Source of the DNA: Angiostrongylus vasorum
Taxonomy: Eukaryota; Nematoda; Chromadorea; Rhabditida; Metastrongylidae
Length of the DNA stretch: 64,000 nucleotides
Assembly: GCA_018806985.1 (NCBI GenBank)
Contig: JADANN010000451.1
Coordinates: 1,302,001-1,366,000, forward strand
Direction: 5' to 3'
The notes under the pieces: model-generated
The model's input: the letters and a program-made list of their open reading frames with translations, nothing else
What the model was told of the DNA's origin: nothing
The model's database searches: none
Position numbers and translations under genes: made by a program
Shown here: piece after piece, positions 12,901 through 26,137 of the stretch
Numbering within the stretch: the first letter of the stretch is position 1
How the letters are laid out: the number at the start of each line of letters is the position of its first letter

Positions 12901-13611
12901 TTGTGCGGACTCCAGCATAATTTCCAATTTTTTTCAGAGTTCTGCTGGCTTAGCTATTCCAAAGCCTGCTGCAGATCGTCACCAGCATAGGCAGTCGTCG
13001 CCCTTGTGGATCACAGGGAGATTTGCCAGCATGCGACTAGTTTGACACCAGGACGGTGGTGGTTCCTGGTATTGGTTTACTCTTAGCTGGGACTGCTGAT
13101 GGAAACGCCAGACCCCTTCTCAGCTTGAGAGACTCCGCTGGGGAATGAGTCGCCCACTGTACATCGTAGCCTGAGAACCCACCGAACATAACTGGTCATG
13201 GTTCAAAAAATCGGTCTGAATTAGTAATGACTAGCAAAACTACGATAGTTTGTCAGCAATCAAGTACTAACCGTTAGCCGAACAATAAAACAGCGGTAGA
13301 TTCACAAAAGTAAAAAACGATGTTCAAAAGAAAACTAAACACGGTTGGTGCTCAAACAGTCGAACGAATGGGAAAAGCAATGGGGTGGAGTGATTACTAA
13401 TCCGTCTGATATAACAGTACTATATGATTACTGGTTCAAAACACACAGGACAGGTGTACTAGGCAAACAAGTATATTGCCATGAAAGCGTTTAACGAAAA
13501 TCAATAGATGAATTGACAAACCTTTAAGGTGGACGACGAAGTAGCAGGACTTGATGGACAGCAGCACGATTCGAACCCAGAGTCCGTCGACAGTGGGCTG
13601 AGCCGGTCCAT
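9983..13611 (-). CDS. AEBP2-like C2H2 zinc-finger protein, eight exons
   Basis: Exons, minus strand: 13611-13522, 12764-12639, 12551-12449, 12345-12221, 12092-11958, 10603-10453, 10354-10283, 10197-9983. Phases agree throughout and give 338 residues. The start is the first ATG in an open frame that begins after an upstream TGA. The N-terminus is Ser/Thr-rich. Three C2H2 fingers follow: finger 1 reads HCLWNEC with its second His pair split by an intron; finger 2 reads KCMWDDC, has a long loop and ends HYRTRH; finger 3 is HCVIEGC to EEHVRLEH. The CxxxxC spacing, the long loop of finger 2 and the basic tail (GAKRRKQKHRYVYRIV) fit AEBP2, a DNA-binding PRC2 cofactor; GLI/ZIC fingers are the main alternative. 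Oddities: the acceptor of the 12092 exon reads GG, and the stop at 9985-9983 overlaps a consensus donor (GTAAGT), so a further exon is possible. The exon chain is firm; the family name is moderate. Confidence 0.75.
10813..11200 (+). repeat. Repeat-C copy with inverted 3' fragment in front
   Basis: 10813-10868 is a minus-strand 3' end (GGTGGCCGTCCTCACTGGTT), fused to a plus-strand 5' end at about 10874 (CCTCCCAATGGTTTCACGCC) that runs to 11,200. It lies in the large intron of the zinc-finger gene. Confidence 0.85.
11512..11535. repeat. Short (TA)n microsatellite
   Basis: About 24 bp of TA directly upstream of a SINE-A head, the same arrangement as at 6.19 kb. Confidence 0.9.
11540..11812 (+). 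repeat. SINE-A copy
   Basis: Full order is seen: A-box region GCGTAGCGCAGTGGCC, B-box GGGATCGATCCCC, the body (CTCTCCATCCGGTGTAGGCAA), GGATAGCAGCGCTGGC, and tail GAGCTTTATC. It lies in the large intron of the zinc-finger gene (11957-10604), antisense to it. Confidence 0.9.
12880..13200 (-). repeat. Repeat-C copy
   Basis: Minus-strand copy from TGGCCCGTCTTCACTGGTTG (3' end) to the CATCGCAGC-type block near 13,165. In the first intron of the zinc-finger gene, same sense as the gene. Confidence 0.85.
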
Positions 13612-13632
13612 CAGTGCCGAGCACCGGACACC

Positions 13633-13670
13633 GTCTGGAACGCGGTCTGGAACGCGGTCTGGAACGGCGA
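13633..13670. repeat. 12-bp tandem repeat, about three copies
   Basis: The unit GGTCTGGAACGC is repeated next to the start exon of the zinc-finger gene. On the minus strand it lies just upstream of the chosen ATG, so it falls in the presumed 5' UTR. Confidence 0.8.
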
Positions 13671-14049
13671 GGGCTGAGGTTCCGAGTTCGTGGAGGGGGG
13701 ACGGCGAGAAGAGGAAGCTGCACGCGAAGGCAGCCGGCGAATGCAATGGTGAACGTCAAAAAAGCGAAGCGGCGAAGGAGCTGCGATGGAAGGAAAAAAA
13801 CGAACGAACGAACGAAGAAAGAAGAAAGAAGAAGTAGAAAAGAAGAAAGAAGAAAAAAAGTAATAGGAATAAAAAGGAAGAGCTTCTTATAGCACAAAGA
13901 GCGAGTGTGTTCAGAACGAACAGCGACCACAACAACAACGACAAAGCGACGCTATGTGAATGTGAACGGACATGACGGTGTTCCCCGTTAAAAACACAAC
14001 AATCACGAAAAATATACACACGGAGGAAAAAGCGAACGCTCAAAGCTCA

Positions 14050-17000
14050 GTCGAAAACGGGCGAACATCTGATGGATCCTGACAGAACGCGGAGGTAAAC
14101 AAGCGATCGATATGGGATTTAGGAAGAAGCTGTACTTGGAACCGTATTAGGACCGCTTGGACATTTGCCAAAAAACTTACGACCAAAGAAATCACATGTT
14201 CCACTTTTAGTTAAAAGACGTTTCTCTTTTAAAAATCATTATAAATTAACAAGCAGAAGATAATACTTCACTTGAAAGCCATAAAATCAATACATAAATC
14301 ATGTGGCGAAGTTCTGGAATAGCTGGCGCGCAACTTTTAGTCAAGTATAGCCCAGGGTTGAGAGTGCGGGGCATCTGAATCGCGATCGATAGAACCCGAA
14401 CACCGACGGGTCAATGAAGGCCATCCGACGGCCGGCCGGCCGACCAGACCCATAGAAAGAGCGCAGACGAGGCCCATGGGCCACGAGGTCCGCTTGATTC
14501 ATTGTCAAGACGAAACACTAGGAATACGGCCAAGATGAGAAATATGAGTTTCCTTTCCACGCCAGAAATCCCGGAAATGGAGCTGGATGCTTAAAGGGTA
14601 TCACACATGTGTAACAATTCTGGTATACGGTAGTCACATAGATTATTGTTGCTGTCGGGTACTTTTTTTGGACTATTAAAAATGACGTTATCACTTCCAA
14701 CCAGTGAACAAAAGCTTTTCGGCTAGTTGTCGAACCCCATACGAATGGGAGTTTGGCCACGATAACACTTTTCTGTTTCCCCGATATGGCAATTTATCAT
14801 TCCAATCAATACCGTATCAGTGTAACGGCTACAAACCTGAAGGAAACAGCGACGATTCCTGCACGGAATCCATGTTCAGGACTCACAGAGTATTCGGTAT
14901 AGCGAACGTACAAGTGTTCAAGAAGTAATAGAGGACCCCTGGGAAGAATGAAGTACAGGAGTCCTTGAAAAGAAGGACACCTCAGAGAACAGTCTTTCTT
15001 AGGAAAAACTACAACCATTTCCGAAAGACGTAAAAAATCATACCCTAGGAATCGGAAAAGTTACTAGATTAAATACGACTTTGTTTTTAGATATGAAATA
15101 GACCATCTTCGACTAAAGATAGTTCAGATAAAGCTTCAACTATCTGTTCTTAATGAAATCCGGTGAAATGAAATCCTTGAAGTAATAGGAAGATTTGTAA
15201 CTTATGTAGTGTAGAACGATGATGTAAAGCTTTACTGTATAGGTAATGGTTCGACTCACAGCATTAGGCCTCCGGTTTTGGTGAATACGTCTTCCAGGCT
15301 AAGCCTTCAGAGTAGAGGACGTGACTCTCTGTGGAGAAATCGTCTACACGACAGCTCTATTCACTAAAATCAAACTAACAAATGTATAGATCGAGTCCAG
15401 CGGAATCCAAGAAACGGTTGAATTTCTTCGAATCCATCTCAAGATTGTTCTAAGTAGTAGACACATTTTCCCTAAGGTGATATCTCTGATTGTTCGAGGC
15501 CAGTGCAAACAAAGGTGACATTACGACGGAGTCAGGCAGAGGCAAGAAAGGCCATCAACAGAGCTACCCGAAAATTTTTGACACCTAACACAGGTATTGT
15601 CCTGACATAGAGATTCTATCTTTTCAAACTTTTAATATGTAGATGAAAGGTAATAAATTAGGCCATCAACAGAAGTATTTGTGGCAACTGGGTCAACTAC
15701 GACCATTTAACGAAATCATTGCAATATTTGCAATAGAATGAAAGTTTTCAAAACACTGGATGACCTCATAGTTGTTGGCAGTCACTTAAGAAATTCGAAT
15801 GAGATTTGAGATTAATGCGAATTTGATCTCACAAAGTCTCTCGTAAGCCAAACGATAGATGAATTAGTGTCTCGGGCATTTCCAATTCGTTGACGGCGAG
15901 CCTGACGACACTGGTGTGAGCGATTTGGTCTGGGGTGGCGCCCACATGGGCCGAACTTGCGTCACTGCGTGCCCGTCCACTCACATCCGGTGACTGGTGC
16001 CACACTAGTTGTTGTTGAATATCACTGTCAAAATGAAACAGCAATGTTCGAAATCAATTCGCCCACTATTTGAATGGTGGCTGCCCATGACAGAAACTAC
16101 GACAAGCAATCACAGTCTTTCCGCTGTAACATTTTATTGGGGTTTTTTTTACTTCCCTTGGAAAAAAAAAGTAGGTGCATATAACGGAGAACGGATGAAT
16201 GTTTTTCTGATACACTGCAATGAGGAAAAGTAGCTCTAAGCCAGATTAAGTTAATCCAGGCTGAGACGTGGTGGATCACATCGCTAAGGCCTTATTCTAT
16301 ACTGTAGAAATATTTTCGCTGTTCATCGAAGCATAAACAACTCTGACTACAAGTGTAAAAAATTCAGCTAATATCCCGATTTCTTCCTTCACTAGGTTAC
16401 GGTAGTAATCTTAGTTATCAACATAAGATAGAGGAAGGAAAACTACCAAAAACAGCGATATTTAGTAGTTGGTGTGAAGTTCGTGATATCAATGGAGCGC
16501 GACCTCGGTGTTGTCCATACACCTTTAAGGTCATCTTTACGACACCTTCTGGCATACATCGCACCAATTCAATAGTCACTGAGAAACCGACTCCAGTCGT
16601 TGTGAATAAATCGCTTCGCTTTTTACACAATTACGCGGTTTGATCAGCTTTCTAGTTGATGATCACTATATGGCATGTTCACCTAAGGAAGTCAACAACG
16701 GGAATAAGATCTAGAGATGCTGAAGGAGGTTCTAGGTGTCCACGGTTCCAAGCCACTCTGTAGAAACCAATTCCTCACATAGAGCTGAAGGTTCTAAATC
16801 CGCTATTTTTTTTAAGAACAAAAGACACTTTTCATTTTCCTCCATACCGCGATATTTAAAAAATTCTGCGACTTCGCTAAGAGTTATGCGAGTTTGAGCA
16901 AAAATTTTCACTTAACTGTTATGCTGGTGTTTTGGCAAAATAGTCCCTGGAACCGTGAACGAACCGTGCCTCTGCGTTTCCAAGTCTTTAGTACAGGGAT

Positions 17001-17260
17001 TGTTAAACGTTGTAGATACTTCAAATGGCAGGCTACTGCATGGATTGCGAAAAGTAAGCTTCGACACCGACTTAGGTGTGACTGGAACTATCATATACGA
17101 AAAAGAGCACACGGTTCCTCTCGATCGTTGTTCATAATGACTGAGTCACTTAACGCAGTATTAACTAAATATGTACAAAAATATCAGTGTAAGACATTCT
17201 ATTTTATTCGGAAACATGAACAAAGAGAATAGAATTGGACGATAATGGAAATGGATCTTG
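14050..17260. other. Unassigned DNA
   Basis: GC-rich patches at 14,340-14,490 (with GGCCGGCCGGCC) and 15,880-16,005 stand out. No exon chain recognised. Confidence 0.4.
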
Positions 17261-17264
17261 TCAA

Positions 17265-17530
17265 GGGGCGCTCGTAGCGCAGTGGTTAGTGGTGCCCTGC
17301 AATACACATGGGCTCGCTCTCGCGATGCAGGCTCACTAAGCTTTACATCTCTCCAGGGTCGGTAAATCGCTACCGGATTTGTCTCGGAGGATAGCAGCGT
17401 CGACCCGATTCATGGATAGGCCACAGTGAGTCAATGTAAAAGTCAAATATTCATTCAATCACCTCTAACGATGCTTGATGACGTCGAATGCAAGGCGCAT
17501 CCGTCAAGGATTGATCAACACCGACAGCAA
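17265..17530 (+). repeat. SINE-A copy
   Basis: Head GCGCTCGTAGCGCAGTGG, a diverged B box (GGGCTCGCTCTC), body GGTCGGTAAATCGCTACC, and tail GATTGATCAACACCGAC. Confidence 0.88.
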
Positions 17531-17534
17531 AAGC

Positions 17535-20445
17535 AAAAAAAAGACTTCATAGGTCGGACAGATGTTTGCCACCTTACCACTGAATTTCTCCCAGCATGAC
17601 CACAGTTTCTGATATTAGTTCGCCGTTAACTTTTCTTCCGTACGAGATGAAAAACTCTTTATCAGTTCAGATAATCTTACTGAAAGGTGAACCACTCGCT
17701 GTGTACTGCATCTCACAATCCTGGAACACCTACCAAGATAAGGCGGTACATCATAGGTACTTTTTCCAGGTTCGAACATAAGTATTAAAATTCATCTTTA
17801 ACTAAGGTTGACGACTACATAGTGGTAATAGTTTCGGCAAATGTGATCATGAAATATAGGAAAAAATTTTTATCTCTATGAGAAAGGATAATAGATCGTA
17901 AATGGAACGGAATCTCTGAACAAGTGGCGAATTTCTCCGTTCGCGCTTTCTAACAATGACTATGTCATGGGGCTCTTTCAATGGCATCGGAAGACAGAAG
18001 TGCCTCGAACGGAACACACCCAACTACCTCCCGCATCGCTACTGTTGACAGAAGGCAGGAGATGATGGCCATTCTGAGGTGTACGGTCAACATCTAGGCA
18101 AAAGAGAACGAATGATGTTTCCTTGAGTTTCTTAAGTAAAAATGGTAGGTATTAAAAGGAAAGTTAACAGAATAGGGTAGTAGCATAGAACCTTTGCGTT
18201 GAATCACACCATGATGCTTAAGAATCAATGGGAAACAAGTAGAAATGAAAACTATGGAAAAACTGAAACGAGCGACATGATATCGGCTTCAAAGTAGACG
18301 ACTGTATGAATTGTCTGTCCAAGGTGAATGAGACAGCTGCAGTCCTCTCGCTCGATTTGCTCCCAACAAGTCATTCGTCGTCCGGACGAAGGTCACTGGA
18401 GTGGTGCGGGATAAATGATAGGAACGGGCAGCGAGAGAGAAAGTCGACAAGGTCGGAGGGTGATTGTTGGCATAATTATGGTCAGGATAACCTTTCGTTT
18501 ATCCTCTTGGCTACTAACAGAACCACTCCCCACTAACAGGTTACAGTCTACTGACCAAAGGAATGAAACATGAATTTCAAATACCAAGAGCTCGCGATCA
18601 GTTCTATTAGCCACAAATGAGCCAATATCCATTCCATTCCATGGTTCGTGAACTCTCGTGAAGAATGGGTTATAAATATCCCTGGAAAGGTGTGAAATTA
18701 CTCAATTTATCAAATACTATTCGGTGTATAGACAAATGAGAGATGTATTGGTTAGGATTAAGTAACCTGGGTTAGAGTTATGGCCAAACTAGCAAGATAA
18801 GAACTCTATGACAAACTCGTTTGTTGTGCTCATGTTGGCCACCGACATTTAGTATGTAAATCAATACTAACGAAGAAAATGTCTGTAAAAGACGACGATT
18901 CAATTTTTTCAACGTATGAAGTTGGAAAAAAATTATCAGCAATCACTACTGTGAAATCTCTATGGTTTAATGACAACGTACAGTGGAATCAGTTATGAAA
19001 CTCTGGAAATATGGAGAATAGTAGGAGGAAATTTAACGCTGTCTGTCAGCTTCTAGGGGAATTCGTCCACCACAATCAGTGGGTCAACGCTTATCTGATT
19101 TAGCCCTTTTAAAGCACAACAGGAACAAAAACAGTGGTGAATTAGAGAACACTTTCTAGCGTGTAAATGCCATAGGGAAAACATTAGTGCCCCGAAAGAA
19201 TCCCAAATTGTTCACCTTTCTAGAAGTTTCTTCCTAAAATACTGCGATTTGTTTTTTTTTCTGACAAGTAAATTGTGTAGCAGACAATGAAATGAATATT
19301 TCCATGAATTCATTAGCAATAATGCTATATTAAGAAGATTGCCAGTGAGAACCAATCGGCGCCTGTTCAGCATTGATTCTTCATTAGGGAAGCAGGCTGA
19401 TACAAGCGGGGGTTAGACATTAATGCCAGCTTTTCCGTTCTCAAGCATGACTGGGGACACTTGGAGATCTGCGGGCGATTCGCTGTACAGTATCGACGGC
19501 ATTCCGAATTGCCTCACGACGTAGGTATTTCACGTATTGTACTCCTAAAGTGCCTGGAGTCCAACTTCATAGTAATCGCTTATGATTCGGTGCTCTACAC
19601 AGTTTTCCCACTAATTAGACAACCCACATTAACAAGCTGTGGTCTCGATTAGACGGCCGGCTAATCGCAAAAATGGTATCAGCATGGGAAACACAACGGT
19701 CCTGAAAGAATCCTAGCCACAAACCAGGAAGCCTTTCGCTTATACACAGCAACTCTGTGCTAAACTAAGATCGCTAACATAAAAGATATATCGAGAATAC
19801 AAGGAATGTCACGCTCAACCAACATTCAACATAAGGAGAAAAACTGTTACTGAAGCCACGCAAAAAACCCTTGATGGATGACGACTGCAAGACAACAATA
19901 TCTCATTAATATATTCACTGCTGATTGAGTGTGATTATCCCAGGAAACACACAATATAGTCACGGTCAGGCAGTCTCAGGTCTTCACCAGAGACACTTGT
20001 GTGCCTTGACGAATCAGAGGCAGGCATGCTGCTTTGCAAGTTAGATTCTTCCGGTACGATTGCGATCGCTTAAAGGTAGCTTATTCTTTAGTTAAGCTTG
20101 TCTGCTCAAAGATAATCCCTATTTATATGGAGAGAAAAGTGATAAAAGCAAGCCCTCGTTATCAACAAATAGCGTTATGAACCAGTGTAAAGAAAGAGTT
20201 GGCGCCAAAAAGTGGCACGGCGGATAAGAAATTTTCACGCGATGAATCGGATTCCCACGTCGATTTTGGTCATAATCCTTCGGCAATGCAAATTCATTTA
20301 AAAAGAAGTATTAGAGATTATCGATTTTAAAAAAAAGCCCTACAAGTGCAAATGGGAAAAATATGGCACGTATGACACTCGCGTCACTATGTCCGAAACA
20401 GACCAATACCATTGACGACGAATGCACGAGAGAGGAACCAAAGTG
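17535..20445. other. Unassigned DNA
   Basis: No recognised repeat, domain or splice chain. Confidence 0.35.
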
Positions 20446-20449
20446 GCCC

Positions 20450-20490
20450 ACACCACCAATGAAGGCGGGCCATCCAAGCATCAAGGCATA
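20450..20490 (+). repeat. Repeat-C terminal fragment
   Basis: CACCAATGAAGGCGGGCCAT and CCAAGCATCAAGG match only the 3' end. Confidence 0.55.
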
Positions 20491-20494
20491 ACGG

Positions 20495-22455
20495 TGTCTT
20501 TGTAATTTATGGATAAAAAAAGAACGACTGGGACTAATATTATATCCAGGTATGTTCCGTGTGCGAACCGAAACTGAGTCGGATTAATTCGTGATTGGTT
20601 GCCGTCCATGACGGCTCTCGACACGACACGTCAGTGGCAAGCCAGCAGCTGATCGACGGGCTCAGCCTGAATGACGACCCAATTCGGTTCATGGCCAAAG
20701 CGTTCAAGGGATAATCGGTTGGTTCCAGACGATTCAGAGCGGACGATCGTCGTATTTGGAACAGTTGCCGTTCACTATCATTATTACTATTATTATTATT
20801 ATTATTTGGCGCTACCACAATTTATGTCTAGTAATCTCGAAACGGCTTAGAAATTGCATAGAAGACGGCAGATGTTCTTTGATGGTTGCTTCCAGTTTTT
20901 CTACAAACACTCTAACATGCGGAGTGAGAACAATGTGCCAAATTCTCAACGACACAATACCAGCTATGTTTCAAACTTCATGGAACTTTGTTCGTTTTCG
21001 TACTGAAGTGAATAGAAAGAAGGTGTGAGAAGTTCCAAATTTAAAAAATTGGAACTGTTGAATAAGGAAAGGAAAGATTCATCGATCGGCTAGAGGCCAC
21101 TGAACTGCCTCTGCAATAGTAGTAATTAGCCTTCGGGGGGCAGATTGGCGCTCCGAAGAACGGACAGATGTCGTATAATGAAAGCAGTTGAGGACATCGT
21201 GCTCTCGATTCTCGCGTGACCGAAAGGATCCCGATTGGGAAACAGAATATTCGACATTGGAGCAACGTAGGGGAAAAATCTGAAAGATCGAAGAGCCAAG
21301 TAGAACTCACTCGATGAAGAAAAACAGCTTTGATTACAAGGTAGTGATTTAATAGTTCACATTAGAAAAGAAAGCAATATCGTTCTCCGACACTATACCA
21401 ACATAGATGCGAAGAAAGCAAAGCATAACCTTAGTGATCTGTGGAAAACAAGGAAATCAGAAATTGTTAAGCAGGAGGTTATACAAAGTGTAGACCAACA
21501 ACAATTCCCAGAGGTTCGATGCTCAAATTCACAGAACAGGGAGCCTTCATCGAATCCGTAGAATGTGCTTCACGATGCATAAATGTTCTGTATATTATTA
21601 GAAGACATGAACAAAGGACGAAAAATAAGAGCAAAAAAGGAAGCGAAATAGAAAGAAGAACAAGCGGCACGGGACAACTTAACCCTAGCTGGAGCTCTAA
21701 TCCTATCCGATTTCTGTCTAATAGCAAAAATCTGAGAAAACGTATCGAGCAAGCAGCTGTGCATCGTGTGAAAATATGACGCACATTTCAATCGAAACGA
21801 GATCGTCGAATGAAACGCACATTTCTCTGTGGACATGATGGTCATTGCCATTATGTTGCCATGACACTGGCGTTAGCGTTCCATCGAATCGCTATGAATG
21901 TACGGATCGTACCCGCCCAGTGAGTGGTGACAGGTACCGGATAGATTCGACGAAACACTGTAGCTCTCCTCCATCGGAAGAAGCTATCTCGATGACGACA
22001 TCTCGAACAGAGATTGCTCAGAAATTATTCTACGAAACAGCGAATCTAATCTGGATGGACAGTATGCCAGTTTACAATAATCGTATAAAAAACAGTCCAA
22101 ACTTAACTTGGCCCTGGGTTTAGTGGGTTCAAGTTGTTTTGTCAGTCAAGTAGAACAAGATATTTCCCTAGACTATTAAGCTAACACGATGCTGACGAAG
22201 TAACTTAATATTGATTATTCACACCAAGATTAAATAAGAATTGGCACGATCATTCATCAGTTAACATGGCAATTATCTCAATACGGACATAGATGCGAAG
22301 TTTTGCTATCTCTTTTTGTCGATGAAAAAATGTGTTTTAGCATCGATCCGTTTTAACATCAATAACTAGAAGAAGGCCGTTATTATTATTTTTCTCAATA
22401 GTAACATGTCGAGTAAATGTTGCTACTCAGTTTAGCTACAGTATAAAAAATCTGT
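20495..22455. other. Unassigned DNA
   Basis: Contains a short ATT trinucleotide run at 20,778-20,806 and a GC-richer stretch at 20,560-20,750. No gene recognised. Confidence 0.35.
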
Positions 22456-22458
22456 CGG

Positions 22459-22718
22459 CACTGATCAATTTTTTGAGGGATGCGCCACGCATTCGACATC
22501 ATTAAGCATCCTTGGAGGTGACTGAATGCATATCTGGTCTTTTACAATGACTCGTGGTGGCCTACCGATGTCTCGAGCTAGTCTGCTATCCTCCCGGACA
22601 AGTTGGTACCGATTTGCCGAATCCGGAGAGATGGAAGGCTTAGTGAGCCACGGACGCAGGGATCGATCCCATGTGTGTGCGTAGAAGGGCGCCTCCGACC
22701 ACTGCGCCACACGAGCCC
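22459..22718 (-). repeat. SINE-A copy
   Basis: Minus-strand copy with B box GGGATCGATCCC and head GTGGCGCAGTGGTCGG at the high-coordinate end. The body and the ATTCAGTCACCTCC block are intact, and it ends in a TTGATCAGTGCC tail. Confidence 0.9.
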
Positions 22719-22724
22719 CCAGTT

Positions 22725-25640
22725 ACAGTATCGTTTAAAGGGAACAACGAGCCGACAGGTGAGACGAAGGTTCTTCGATTTGTCAGCCGCAAGTCATCTG
22801 AAACTCAGACTTTTTTTTGTCGGAGAATAATGAAATTCTTTTTCGTTCAACGTGACGCGATATTTAGAATTAAATTATTCGACTACACACCTTTTTTGAA
22901 AAAAAGAACAATTCCCACTCATGACGACATACGATAAGGGAAATTCTAAGAAAACCGAGCGAACAAACCATTAGCAGAGACTCTTAAGGTACCCCCTAGC
23001 AACTACTGACTTTCGTTTGACACGGAAATCTTATCGGTCACTTGACATTATGAGCATAGGGGGTTACCAACCAGAGTCCATTTTTGTCCCCTAACACCAT
23101 AAGTACAGATCTTCTATGCCACCAAAGAAACATCGTACGCGGCAGCTACCGACCTATCGCTCAATATCGATGCTATCCAAGCTCTAAATCCAAATGGAAT
23201 GTGACTAGCGCCTAAATCTAATAATTTCTAATAATCCACCATCTATGATGACTTTGTCACGTTTACATTAGCACTACAGCATCAACACAGAGCTGAAAAC
23301 GTACAGGAAATAATCCAGAGCTAATACACACAATTGGTGTCAAACTAAACTCATTAAATTGACGAGATTTCGAGAGATATGTTCACGAATGACCACTCAC
23401 AGTCCCAATTCTATTCGAGAGGTTGGAGGTTTTCATTGAAACCTCCATTGTGTGGTTCTCAGTGCTGACTTCAGTGAGAAGACTATCCAAGCCGATGAAT
23501 GATAGCTTGATCAAGTTGGGAAAATAGAGTTCAAATCAGCGAAACTATTGCTAGAAAGCATTAGCATAAGGTGAACATAGGTGTTGTCCTGGTCAACGAG
23601 GTTCCAAGCGAATGGGAAAATCAATTTACTGGCAACGAATTTGAATGTGGAATACGCTCTCCACCACGTTGAACACTTTTCAGAATTTCTTACGGGTATT
23701 TTGCGTAAGACTGGATTTCCATTTAAAGAGGAACAAAGAAGAATTGAAAATTTCGAAACCGAATTCGTCCATGTGACTGTTGTTCTGATAGAATGAAAAG
23801 TGAGAACACGACGTGAAAGCACTACGAGGCTGTCCAGCAGGTACTGCATGCAGAACTTATGAAGGTATTCTGCCACTTGATGTAATTCTCCTAGTTCGGA
23901 CAGCTAATAGTTTTCACCTATTTTTTGAACGAAAATTGACTCAAAGGATGAGGATATGTAATGATCGTGATGAAAGCAGACCCAGAAAAATGAAAGTTAC
24001 GATTTCCTCTAAAAGTGGATTACTTCTTAGTTCACCAAAAAAATCACTAAAGTACTGCAAACAGACGATGAGGCAATAGAACGGAAGCGAAAATATCAAA
24101 ATGATGAACGAGGCGTAGTTTAGCCTGGGTCGAGGCATTCCCTTTACATACAACCTACAACTACGAAGCATAGTGTAACTCAGCTAAGTTAGCAAGAAAA
24201 CCAGCTGATTAGTACGAGTCTAAAGTCTGATTCAAATTAGCAAATCAGTTTTTCAATGATGATCGCAGAGTTTCAATGAAAGGATAAAACTTGGCTGGGT
24301 TTTTTTTTGGATTAGAAGGAGTGGTCATGGCTCATCTTTGACTCGAGCTGACCACATAATGGATATCGAGAGTCACCCGTTTCGTAAGCCACAAAGATAT
24401 CGAGCGCAATTTGGTTGACAATGAAAATGTTGAGGAAGGCAAAACGATGACACAGATGGTCGTAACGATTCGGCCAGCTGGTGTCCTAGCGTATAAACTA
24501 TCAGAGCCGAGTTGGGCAGGAGTAATGTGTACTCTGATCAGGTCACGGGTCAGCTGAGCGCCGATGAATAGAGGCCCAAGGGTCAAGCCACTGGGCCGCT
24601 GCCGTCTCTGCTACGACATCGTAAACCAAAACTCGTCGAGCCACTTTGAAAGCCGCGTCAACGTCGGCCAAAAATCGATCAATAAGAAACGAATTTTGTT
24701 ATTTTACATCTTCTAAAAGCAAATTCAAATATGAAAACTACAAACAGTATTTATATAACGATAGTTCGAGAAAATCTAATATCGAAGGATGAATTCGGCT
24801 AAGACCAGTAGATTAAATTAGCACGGGAGAAACTTCAGGCGCGTTTAGGAGGTTTTGTACGCGATGTTTCAGAAAACCGCAGCGACCGCCAGTCGACAAA
24901 GAACATCCTTCGAGCGTACCCCCGCCCATTTCTGGACTATGGCGGCTCACATCAAAGCGCAGACACTGTGGGTCTCGACCTTCGACCGATTTCGTCGACG
25001 TTCCCACCCTATTATTTATGCTTGATTTGCTGCATTATGGAGTGTTAAAACAACGAAAACTCTTAAAGTCAACAGAACCGCTCTTTGGTCCGGTTAATAA
25101 TTTTCGTCCCTCATTCTCAAAATTTTACCCGTCACTGTTTACCAAGTTTACGACATCTAAACTCAAAAAGTGAACAGTTTCTACTGTTTACTAATATTTG
25201 CATTGCTCACTAACACGTCATTAGCCGTGGTTCTGTTGATCATCGACTTATTCGAGCGGGTATTTGTAGGGTTCTCCCACTCATCATTATCACGCTTCAG
25301 AGCTGCCCACTGGGCTCCGATCGCTGAAAGGCCACGAGTCACACATTTAATGTGAAGACTGGCCTCCTTTCGCTGAAAGCCCGCCAGTCACGGATTTGAT
25401 ATGAGATCCATTATTTGTACTGTAAGGAAACAGCCACAGGTACCTTCTAGAGTGGTTTGAGATATTCATGGATGATAGTTGAGTCAACCCAGAGTAAAAG
25501 TGTTAATTTGATGGATATGACCTGACTATGGTTCTCACTCATTGAAGTATAGGGTTTTAGTGGAATCGATTTGAAGAACACAATTCCCATACACATAAGC
25601 ATAGCTATATACCCATGAATGAATAATGATTACGTCTTTG
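22725..25640. other. Unassigned DNA, possibly with gene relics
   Basis: At 24,470-24,680 the minus strand has coding-like text (VARRVLVYDVVAETAAAQWL) broken by stops; at 23,590-23,795 the plus strand has a 71-codon frame. No family recognised for either. Confidence 0.3.
25318..25408. repeat. Short tandem duplication
   Basis: GCTGAAAGGCCACGAGTCAC followed by ATTTAATGTGA recurs about 50 bases on as GCTGAAAGCCCGCCAGTCAC and ATTTGATATGA. No gene is associated. Confidence 0.6.
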
Positions 25641-25644
25641 TGGA

Positions 25645-25815
25645 ATCGGTACGAATAGTACAATGGTTAGAGGTGACTTGCAATATGCACGTAGTCTTTG
25701 CTTGCATCCTGTGACCCGAGCAAACCATGCTCTCCGACAGTCCTGGGTCGGCAAGCTGGTGCCACGTTTTGCACGTTATGTCAGAGAATGAGGAAGGCAC
25801 TGGATTGATATCGCC
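25645..25815 (+). repeat. SINE-A copy, diverged
   Basis: Recognisable head (ATAGTACAATGGTTAGAGGT) and body (GGGTCGGCAAGCTGGTGCCA); the tail is lost. Confidence 0.6.
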
Positions 25816-25827
25816 TATTATAATTTT

Positions 25828-26005
25828 TCATGGCAGGGTATTACATGTGAAACAACCACAATGGTGCTGAGATATTTGCAAAACTCCGGAGCGCAGGTGT
25901 CTGCGGTGGGGAACGAACTCGCTATTAACCTTTCCGGGGGGCTAACGTGTTCACCACCACACCATGCGGGCCCTTCGTTTCGCCTATCTCTCAACCGGGT
26001 TATTG
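25828..26005 (-). repeat. SINE-D copy
   Basis: GAGATATTTGCAAAACTCCG, GTTCACCACCACACCATGCG, CCCTTCGTTTCGCC. It faces the copy at 26.14-26.3 kb. Confidence 0.85.
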
Positions 26006-26137
26006 ACCTATAGGTGCTATCAGCAATCACCCGTCAACGCGATTGATCTGGGGAGCACAGTCGGCATTGAACCCAGTTAAGCTGAAACTGTGGTATAAAT
26101 CACAACGTCGTCACTTTTTTACCCACTCAAGGACTCG

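Noticed and set aside
13501..13930. 164-codon Phe/Leu-rich minus frame and Lys/Arg-rich plus frames at 13.4-13.9 kb
   Set aside because: They follow a purine-rich tract (GAAAGAAGAAA). Only the start exon in one frame (13611-13522) joins a supported exon chain.
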